From: Aldrovandia affinis
Taxonomy: Eukaryota > Chordata > Actinopteri > Notacanthiformes > Halosauridae
Assembly (NCBI GenBank): GCA_029706075.1
Contig: JAINUG010000020.1
Span: 4,355,625 to 4,419,624 of the forward strand
Direction: 5' to 3'
Length of the DNA: 64,000 nucleotides
Positions 24,201 to 35,400 of this stretch are shown piece by piece (the first letter of the stretch is position 1; the number at the start of each line of letters is the position of its first letter). The notes beneath the pieces are model-generated. The model had not been told where the DNA came from, did no database searches, and saw nothing but the letters and a program-made list of their open reading frames with translations. The translations under genes and the position numbers were made by a program.

Positions 24201-27200
24201 GCCATGGGCCGACACGTCCAGAGAGTCCACCACCTGATTCACAAACTGCTTCACCAGCTCAAAGTTCTGAGGCCGAACGCTCTTGGACCCGTCAATCAGC
24301 AGCACCAGGTCTATGTTGGCAGATCTGCAGGCTGAAAAGAGACATGTTTCCCATCGGGCTTAGCTGCTGAGCAACAACAGTTGCTAACAACAGCATAATG
24401 GGTAAGAATGGAAAGGAAAAACTCCCTGAAGGGCATAGGAAGGAAGAAACCTTGAGAGGAACTAGACTCTAGGGCGAGGCAGTCCTCTTCTGGCTGGCAC
24501 CAAAAAGATTAAGGGAAGGGGAAATAGTCGACGAACGGGGTCAAGAGTACACGAAAGGCAGGCTGGGATAAGCAGCATCGGCAGGGTAGTGGTAAATGAT
24601 CTGGATACAATCAACATTTGTCCTCAATGTTTGACTTTCAGTTAAAAGTCGATGCATTCATTTTTTTTCTTCACAAACACAGTTTGGCGAGGTAATTTTT
24701 GTGATTACTGAACTCCGCAAACTGTGTTAGTGAAGAGAAAAACAACATTTGCATTTAATCATGACATTTGATTGAATCCTAACCAATGTCTTGCTTAATT
24801 TAGAAAATGCAACATTTTAGGCAAGAAGGTGACCATAATGAAACAAATCTTACTATAATAAAGCATTATGAATATTGTTTCCATATTGTATTAAGACATC
24901 TGAAACTATACATTTGAGAATGATATTTGATCAGAAACCATGTCATAAACAGCAGAACTGTCCATTTTTCAGCAGTTCAAAAGTCATTGCAAATGTGGGT
25001 CTGAAATGATACACAGTTCTGGTAGAATGAAACTTGCATGAGCCCCATGGGGGTGATACTTATCATTGTCAGTCTCAACTTTTCACAAGACATTTCCAGC
25101 ATTTTTATGGTCACTGATTCACATTAATTGATTTATCATGAATGAAATAAAAATGAAGAGGTTCACAGGTGAAAATCAGCAGGGCATACAGGTAATCACA
25201 GGTAAGACAATATGCAAGTGAATATGAGAGCAACTGCATTTGGGGAAAACGCGGGTAAAGCAAAGGGGGGGTTATGTTTAGGGAAAGCACAGTCGCGGGT
25301 AAGGTAATGTACGTTTATGGCAAGCACAGCAAAATGAAGGCGGTGTGTGCATTTAGGGAAGGTACAGGTAAAGGTAAGCTGTCGTCTGTTCAGAGAAAAT
25401 GCAGGTAACAGTAAGGTGATGTGCATTAGGTAAAAGCACAGGTACAAATAAGGTGATGTGTATGTACGTATATGGAAAGTGCAGGCGAAAGTAAAATGAT
25501 GTGTGTTTAAAGAAAGCGCAGGTCAAGGTAAGGTGGAGTTTCCATTAATGCATGGAAAGCACAGGTACAAGGAACAGGGTGTACATACTGCCACAGCTCT
25601 TGCCGTCCTCCTGCAGAAGCTGGCCCTCAGGGCAGATGCAGTAGTAGGAGCCGGGGGTGCTGACGCATTGAAACTCACATCCGTGCTCCACGGTGTTACA
25701 CAGGTTGTCCGCTGGGGAGGGAAGAAACATCCACCTCTCAGACTGGCAAACTGTCTGACCTTTTTGTTCAGCTAGTTTAATGCTGTAATCTTATGAACAT
25801 AATATTAGATGGATAAAAACAGTCCATATGGATACATTAATGAGCTATGTAAATATTGGGTTTGGCTGTGTAAGCGTCCAATGCTTTCAGGTGGAATGTG
25901 TGTTGGGCCCTGTTCCATATTGTACTGATCACTCTAACAGCTTTGGTCTATCCAAAAGCTGGCCTAAACCTGCGTGTGGCTGTCTGTGCCTAAACCTGCA
26001 TGTGGCTGTCTGTGCCTAAACCCGCATGTGGCTGTCTGTGCCTAAACCCAACCTGCATGAGGCTGTCTGTGCCTAAACCTGTATGTGGCTGTCTGTGCCT
26101 AAACCTGCATGTGGCTGTTTCTGCCTAAACCTGCATGTGGCTGTCTGTGCCTAAACCTGCAGGTGGCTTTCTGTGCCTAAACCTGCATGTGGCTGTCTGT
26201 GCCTAAACCTGCATGTGGCTGTCTGTGCCTAAACCCGCATGTGGCTGTCTGTGCCTAAACCCAACCTGCATGAGGCTGTCTGTGCCTAAACCTGTATGTG
26301 GCTGTCTGTGCCTAAACCTGCATGTGGCTGTCTGTGCCTAAACCTGCAGGTGGCTTTCTGTGCCTAAACCTGCATGTGGCTGTCTGTGCCTAAACCTGCA
26401 TGTGGCTGTCTGTGCCTAAACCCGCATGTGGCTGTCTGTGCCTAAACCTGCATGTGGCTGTCTGTGCCTAAACCCGCATGTGGCTGTCTGTGCCTAAACC
26501 TGCATGTGGCTGTCTGTGCCTAAACCCGCATGTGGCTGTCTGTGCCTAAACCTGCATGTGGCTGTCTGTGCCTAAACCCGCATGTGGCTGTCTGTAGAAT
26601 GTTTGTGAATGAATCAGTTGTGATTGATGATTCAATCCCTTGTGGGGTGTAGAAAGCACATTTGGGGCAAAGAGGGTGTTTGATTACCCTCTGGCACTAA
26701 GCAGCTGGTGAGCTCATGGCAGTACAGATACACTGCTGTGTATCCGCCTTCAAAAGCATGTAAAATAGAAATGCTGCACACCCAGAATATCTTGGTAAAG
26801 ACCCATGTCAAAACCCAATGACCTTGATTTGTCATTCTGTTTTGCAGGAAGGCCAGGCACATTTTGCGTGTACAGTTATAATCCTTATTTTACAATCTCG
26901 GAGACACTCCCTGTGTGGGAAGGGTTGTGCTCTCTAACACAGCAATCCCTGTGCGGGGAGGGGTTTTCTCTCCGACACTTACGCTGGCAGGTTTTCCCGT
27001 CCTCCTGGAGTGTGTATCCCTCATTACAGCGGCAAAAATAACCATTCAGGACACTGACACACTCATGTTGACAGCTGTGATTCCCGAATGAACAGTAGTT
27101 GATCACTGAAGAAAGAAAGAATGTGAAGATGTTCACTGAGCAGCGCAAAGCTTTCCGGTATGACAGACAGTGGGTCTGGCAAGAGCTGTAACGGTTTATT

Positions 27201-28343
27201 GCATTATTGGTATAAGCACTTAATCCTAGGATGCAGTCACAAAATGTTTGATACTTCCCTAATGTACTAGTCCAATACTAAAAACTCATAAAACCTTATA
27301 TGAAGAGGACAAATTGATCCCAGTATTTGATAATAATACTGAGATCAATTGGAATAATCTACAGGAAGGGCTGAAGTTAGTTAATCTCATACCTCTGGGT
27401 GATTTTAAAAGTCTCATACAAGACATTGTAACTGAGGAATGTAAATGTTTTTGAGATGCCATGTTTCCTCCAGACTGAATAGCCATCTCTGTGTATTGTT
27501 GTATGTACCGTCGACTGTTGTATTGTCTGTAACTATTGTGTAGGCCTACTGCTGCTACCTTGGCCAGGTCTCTCTTGAAAAAGAGATTTTAATCTCAATG
27601 AGACTTCCTGGTTAAATAAAGGTTAAATAAATAAAGGTTCAATAAAAAAATATATATATATTACACAGGGTGGCAGTGTAGTATAATGGTTAGGGAGCTG
27701 GGCATGCAACTCAAAGGTTGCAGGTTTGACTCCCAGGTGGTACACTGCCGTTGTACCCTTGAGCAAAGGTACTTTGAATTGCTTCAGTAAAATATCGAGC
27801 TGTGTACATGGATTGTATGTAAAGAATTGTGAGCTGTGTAAGTCGCTCTGGTAAACATAAATGTAAAATGTAAATAAGATGTGCTCATGTGAACACATTA
27901 AAATTGTATAATGTGCCAAATGATCTAACCATGAAGCATAACAGGGACAAATGACTCGCAACATATTTTGTGTGATTTAGAACCTATAATAATAATGTAT
28001 TTTGGCCCTGACCACACCAGTCGTTAATATATCCAGGAAAATGAAAATGTGAATATACAGGTTGAGAAAAACACATTGGATCCTAAACTGCATCCGAGGA
28101 TTACATTTTGCAAAGCATGATAAGTGATCAAAACAAACGTCACATGAAAGGATTATTAATTAAGCTATTAACAAATATTTAGCACATTAGTAATTACAAA
28201 GGTAGTGTTTTACTCCAATGGTAATTACTATTTATATTTGTTAATAATTTCACAAATAATGCCTAACGGTTTGTTTAGGATTACTTGCAATGGATATACA
28301 AACTAAAGACAGTACACTGCAGTTGGGAACCCGTTTGTTTAAT

Positions 28344-28381
<38 letters not shown>

Positions 28382-29061
28382 TATTTATATACAGTCTCCC
28401 ACTGCCTTAATCTGTGTGGAAAAATAGCATGCATCCTTTCCTATACAGACCTTAGCTTTCCATTCTTCAAAGCTAAAGTTAGATTCATGTTTCATATGAT
28501 GACAGTTTGTCCAATTTATATTCACGAACAGCTTTTGACCAATACATTTGTAGTCTTAAATACATCAGAACTATGATCTAATGCTACTTGTGTCATCAAA
28601 TGTGATTGACGTTGTAAAGGGTTGTGTGTGTGAAATGAACAAAAATGTAGGTTTGCATTCCGTTTGTTGCAGGTCAACAAAGTTAAAAGAACATAGATGC
28701 ATGATGTGTATTTTGCAGAACTGAGTCAAATAGTTCAACTCTGGAATGCCTGGGGTCGTCTCCGAGGGTGACAGGGGTCACATCTGGGACCTTCTCTCTT
28801 TCAGAGGGATAAAAAAGCCATTGTCCTTAGAAAGCCTTGATGGCTGCTTTAACTGTGGAGTCTCAGCATTAAGGTACAGCCTTGTTTTATTGGGTCTTTG
28901 TTGCTTAAATTGCAGTGTATTGTCTTCCACAATAGAGGTCTCCCCACTCACAGAATTAGCCAGTCACTAGGGAATTGCACACAGCATCTTTGTGTCTGTG
29001 CACGTCTGTGAGTATGTGGGTGTGTGCATAAGAAGAAATTATGGATGAGAGTGAGTGTGTA

Positions 29062-29109
<48 letters not shown>

Positions 29110-29419
29110 AGAGTGAGGTTGTGATTGTGGCCACAGGTTCCTGTTTCTCACTAACTTGTGCAGGTCTTCTTGTCCTCGTTGAGTGTGTATCCAGCACGGC
29201 AGTCGCATGTGTAGGAGCCAGGAGAGCTGATGCAGATCTGCTCACAGTCATGTTTCTCCTCTGCACACAGGTCAATGGCTGCCAGGGAGAGAGAGAGAGA
29301 GAGACCATGAGTATGTATGTGTGTTTGTGTTTTTGTGAGTGTGTGAGTGTGTGTTTGACTGTGAGAGAGAGTGTGTGGGTTTGTGTGCATGCCTGTGTGA
29401 GTCTGTGTGAGATTGTGTA

Positions 29420-29450
<31 letters not shown>

Positions 29451-32400
29451 GAGTGAGGGTGTGATGGTGGTCACAGTTTCCTCTTTTTCACTAACCTTTG
29501 CAGGTTTTCTTGTCCTCGTTGAGTGTGTACCCAGCATTGCAGTCACATGTGTAGGAGCCAGGAGAGCTGATGCAGATCTGCTCACAGTCATGTTTCTCCT
29601 CTGCACACAGGTCAATCGCTGACAGAGAGAGATGATGAGTATGTCCATTAAACACATCTCACACAAAAACAGTCTGCATCAAATTTGATTGCTACTGCAA
29701 TGTATGACAGATTCTTGGAGTGAAGTTGGCTCAGCTCTCTCAGAGTATTCTTCATAGCTCTTCAACCATCCGATTAAAAGCAACCAGCTGGGAGCCATTT
29801 CAGTCCATTCATAACACTTTAACTCAAGGCAGTTGACAGCAAGAAACAATGAAATAAATAGTCACATGCCCATCAAACACACTGTTTTTGCTCTGCTTTT
29901 TAACAGATGCATTTACTATTTTACAAAGTATGCGCATTTTGTAACACATAATGAAATAGCTTGAGCCCTGAAATGCCTTGATGTTATCGCTCAGAGAGAC
30001 CAGCAGTCTGCTGTAAGTGCTCGATCACAGTAAATGATAAATACACAGTTTGTCACAGCCCGGGAGTGTGGCATGCAGTTTATGGAGCTGATCTTGATCC
30101 AAATACTGGGCAGGAGACTACTGCCCTGAAGATGGTACTTAACCTCAATTACTTCTGTAAAAATCCAGCTGTACATTGGGATATTATTGAAACTTTGAGC
30201 ATGATAAACAGATACATTCAAGATTAGATTCTAAATACAATATGCTTAATTAAATACAGTTCATGTCTGTGCTTCAATAAAGAAATCCTTTGAGGTTGTG
30301 CAGTTTTGATTCAAAGTTATTTATTACATAAAGTTCAGAAATCAGAGAGCTTAGCTGGAGTTTTAAAAATTCCAATGCAGCTTTAGTAACAGATAAACAG
30401 AAAAAAGAGACCATTTCAAAGAAAGGATCTGCATGAAAATCATTGATGTGACAATCATTGTCCAGACATGATACAATGATGTCTTGTAAATGTACAAATA
30501 CATTCTAATGGCAATATTTTTATGCAAGTGTCTGTGAACATTTGGAGAACAATTTATTTCGCATGTTATTCCAGAATTAGCTGCATAGATCTCAGAACCC
30601 TGGTTACAAGGCAGGAGAATCACAGACAGGAGGTCACATTGGGAATTACAAGACAGTTAGTCTAACATGCACTCATTATAAAGTACTGGAATAAATCACT
30701 GGGGTAATGTCTGAATAACACAATCTGGGTTTATGATATTCTACAATATTATATATTTGATACAAGGGCGTAACCATGCATTAAATATTGAGGGGGACAT
30801 AATGAAAGGCCCCTCCTGGAATCGGAACCTTAATGTGGTGGAGGGGTTTGTGCGTTCTAATGAACCTGGGGGCTATGCTGTCTGGCACCTTGGCACCTGT
30901 TAGGGTCACCCATGGCAGATTGACCTCTGGCAAGGGGCCAGACAAATACAATACAATACAATACAATACAATGCAACTTTATTCATCCTTGAGGGGCAAA
31001 TCGAATTTGGCCATGGTAAAAACAGACAAGAAGCAGACACAGACAGATACAATAAAGACACATTGGGGCTGGATGCGCAGGTGCAGTTAAAATAAATAAA
31101 TAAATAAATAAGTGTACAAAAATTTACAGTTAGTCCACATGCACGGTAGGTATTTCACGTGTCAAGCTCCAGGTAGAGCCTAGGATTGTCTTTTAGTGCC
31201 TTGTTTGCCAGGCAGATGGCCTTAGGTATGAAAGATGCTCTGCGTCGATTGGTACAGCACCTGGGGAGGCGTAGATGGTGCCCGAGAGGGAGCATTTGGA
31301 AGTGGGGATAGAGGACATGGGTACTGTCCCCCAGGATGTCGTGGGCCTTCCTCCTGGCCTGCTGTTCATAGAATGAGACAAGGCTTCTGGTAATTTTGGA
31401 ACAGGTGTTTACTATGTATTGGAGGCGGTTGCGGTTTTTAACAGTAAGGGATGTGAACCCGCAGATGAATGAGAAGAACAGAATACTCTCAATGAAGGAG
31501 CTGTAAAATGGTTTTTTGGACACTGAATGAATTTAGCTTCCTGAGGAGGTATTGTCGTTGATGTGCTTTTTTGATTATAGCTTCTGTGTTTTTCTCAAAC
31601 TTCAGGATGTTATCAAAGATGGTATCAAGATATTTGTACTGGTCCATGACATCCACCTCCTCACCGTGGATGACCACTGGGTCCGTCCTGGGGGGCTTCC
31701 TCCTGAAGTCGATGACCATCTCCTTAGTCTTGGAGACGTTCAACTCCAGCAGAGCACTGTCACACCACTCTGTGGGGCAGGGCCATAGTCCTGCTCAGTC
31801 CCTGAGAGGAGTGAGAGAAGGACGGTGTCGTCAGCAAATTTGATGAGATGGCGGTTTGCATGGGTGCTCTTACAGTCATTAGTGTAGAGAATGAACAGGA
31901 GGGGGGACAGGACGCACCCTTGTGGTGAGCCTGTGCAGGTGTAAAGTGTACACATCATTTGCAAAATTAGACCTTGGTCTAAATTGAACTGAGTGTCCAG
32001 TTTACTTGCGAGGATGGCAGGCTGCATGAAGTTGAATGCGGAAGAAAAATCCACAAATAAGAGCCTAGCAAAAGCTCCACTGTTCTCCAGTTGACTATGC
32101 AAGGTATCAAGCAGGAAAAATTTGGCATCATCCATCCCCCTTTTATTACGGTAGGCAAACTGGAGAGGGTCCAAGTGGACAACAGTACTAGACATGATGT
32201 GGGACTTGACCAGCTTCTCTAGGACCTTCATGACCAGTGATGTTAATGCTATGGGCCTGTGATCGTTGAGAGAGTGAGCTTTGTTGTTTTTGGGGACTGG
32301 GATGATGGTTGAGGTTTTCCATGGCAGTGGGACCACCCCTTGGTCCAGCGAAGACTGAAATAGCTGCAGGAGGACCCCGCTGAGCTGTTCAGCACAGTGC

Positions 32401-35400
32401 CTGAGGATCCTGCCCCTGATGCTATCCGGCCTGGCGGCCTTGTTAGTTTGGTTGGCTTTGAGCAGCTTTAGCACATCCTGTTCTTGGAGGGTGAGTGTGG
32501 TGAATGGCGTAAGGGTAAGTTTATATTCCACCATTTTGGATGCCAGGTCAGGTCTCTCGAAGTGGGTGTAGAATTTGTTTAGTTTGTTACGTAGAGAGGA
32601 ATCACTAACATGTCGCCTCTCGGTTGTTGTATTGACAGCGACCATATTTTTAATTCCCTGCTACGCTGTCCTGTAGTTGCCGTGCTCAAACTTTGGCTCA
32701 ATCTTGTTTTTATATTGGGTTTTAGCCTGACTGATGGCCCATTTCACCTTTCTGTTGGCTTGTTTTTTCTCCTCAGCAGATCCTGTGAAAAACACCCTTT
32801 TTTTCTCATTAAGGATGCCTTTGAACTCCTTGGTCACCCAGGGTTTGTTATTGGGGAAAACAGTAATCTGTTTTGATGGAATTATTGTATCAACACAGAA
32901 TGTAATGTATTTGGATATAGTGCATACTTGCTCATTTAGGCTAGAGCTTGACTCCAGGAACAGCTCCCATGAAGTGCAATCAAAACAACCTTGATTGGGC
33001 CCCAATGCCTGATGCAGTCCATGTTTTACTTGTCCTCACCTCTCTCTATACTCGCTTCACCACAGAGATGTAGGCTGGGGCAAGTAGGATGATGTTATGA
33101 TCAGCTGATCCAAGGGGGGATTGGGGGAGTGACCTGTAGGCTCCAGGAACTGGGCCATAGCACCTGTCAAGGGTCTTGCATGCGGGTGGCACAAGTCACA
33201 TACTGGTGGTAGCCCTTCAGTGATTTGTCCATAGAGCAGTGATTAAAATCCCCTAGAATGAATTTGGGGGCATCTGGTGAGATAGAATCCAATTTGTGTA
33301 GTGTGATGGCTAACAGTTCAGTAGCTTTATCAACATTTGTGCAAGGGTGGATATAAACAACTATGTAGAATAGCTGGGGGAATTCCCGTGGCAGATAAAA
33401 GGGGCAGCGGGAGAGGGCAAGTAGTTCAATATCATGATCGCAGATTTTGTCTCGGATTATCACTGTATTGCACCAGCGCTTGTTAACATAAATGCAAACT
33501 CCTCCACCTTGCTCCTTTCCTGTTCTCAATTTATCCCTGTCCATACAAAATGAAGAAGCAAAGCCATCAATAGCTAAGTCGATATCGCTATCCAGCCAGG
33601 TTTCTGTGAATGCCAGAATACATGCGCTCCAGTATTCGTGCATATAGTTCACGTTAGCTTGCAGTTTGTCCAGTTTGTTACGGAGTGAGCGGATGTTCCC
33701 AAATATCACAGCGGGTAAAGGGGTGTACCTTTTGGCCAGTTTCAGTTTGCGTCTCAATCCTCCTCGTTTGCCCCGCTTTCATCTGCGTTTCCTCTTGTGG
33801 ATGTATCTTCCTCCGTGAAATGTTGCAAGGACCACTGATGGACACAGTATCTCCACCGGTACACTCCATGCTGAGTCGATAGAAGCCGCTGAAGGATGAT
33901 GAAGCAGGAACTCCCGAGGCAGCGGCGAAACATCACCGGAAGAAGTTGCGTGGCTGTTCAGATCCACACCTGAACAGAGCGTTGGCTCTCATGGCCAGAA
34001 GGAACAGTAGCAGCATGGAAAACTTGTGGAGATTAATTTGGTCAATCGGATAGTTCCAGACACAAGGTAAAAGGTCCAAATGTTGTGTGGACTATTACTT
34101 AAAACCAGCTCCCAAACAAAGCATGATCAACATTGACAAAGATTGGAGCTAGGACCGGGAGTGGAGTTCACAGACGAGCGCCTGATGATCGGGTGACCCA
34201 CGTAGCTTGCTTGGGCACAGCCCAAAGGAGTGACGTGGAGCCACTGCCTTGTGGGCCCACTACCTGCAAGGCAAATCATAGGGGTCCGGTGCAATGCCTA
34301 TTAGGCAGCAGACAGAGGCAGAGTGGGTCTAGGTGTGGTGGACCTTGGCAACGGAAACTGGCTCTTGGAACGTGGAATGTCACTTCACTGGGGAGAAGGA
34401 GCCAGAGCTTGTGCAGGAGGTTGAGAGGTACTAACATGGAGTCCGAATGGACCCTGTTTAAAGCCTCCATCGTGGCTGCTAGGAGCTGTGCATGGTGTTT
34501 AAACCAAGGACCTGCTGGTGAACATCAGCAGTGAAGGAAGCTGTCAAGCTGAAAATTGAGTCCTTCCGGGCTTGGTTGTGACGGGGGACTCCTGATTCGG
34601 TGGACAGATACTGGCAGGCCAGAAGGACTGCAGGTGCAGTGGTTGCAGAAGCTAAAGCCCGGGTGTTGGAGGAGTTTGGAGAGGCTATGGAGAAGGACCT
34701 TCGGTGGAGGAGGAAGGGCTGGAGTGTTCTGGGGGGTCAGAGCCCATCTCCTTGGCAGAAGTCACTGAGGTAGTTCAGAAGCTGTGCAGTGGCAAAGTGC
34801 CAGGAGTGGACAAGATATTGCCTGGAAATGCTGAAGGCCCTGGATGTTGAGGGGCTGCCATGGCTGACACGCCTTTTCAATGTTGCGTGGGTGTCGGGAA
34901 TGGTACCAGTGGATTAGCAGACAGGTGGTTCCCATCTTCAAAAAGGGGGACCGGAGGGTGTGTCCCAACTACCGAGGGATCACACTGCTCAGTCTCCCTG
35001 GGAAAACCTATGCCAGGGTGCTGGAAAGGAGGATCCGGCCGATAGTCAAACCTTGAATACAAGAGGAACAATGCGGATTCCCTCCTGGCCGTGGAACAGT
35101 GGACCAGCTTTTTACACTCTCACTGATCTTTGAGAGCTCATGGGAATTTGCCAAACCAGTCTACATGTTAGCCTCCGCCAAGGGTGCACCTCGTCTCCTA
35201 TTTTGTTTGTGATTTTCATGGACAGGATATCAAGGCGTAGCCGAGGATCGGAGTGTATCTGGTTTGGGGGCATGATGGTGGCATCTTTGCTTTTTGCGGA
35301 TGATGTTGTCCTTTTTGCCTCGTCAGACTATGATCTCCAGCGTGCCCTGAAACGGTTTGCGGCCAAGTGTGACGCGGTGGGGATGTGAGTTGGCACCTCC

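Noticed and set aside
25961-26595. Possible CRISPR-like or coding repeat
   Set aside because: Units are contiguous 26-bp direct repeats without unique spacers, in a vertebrate intron; this is a minisatellite.
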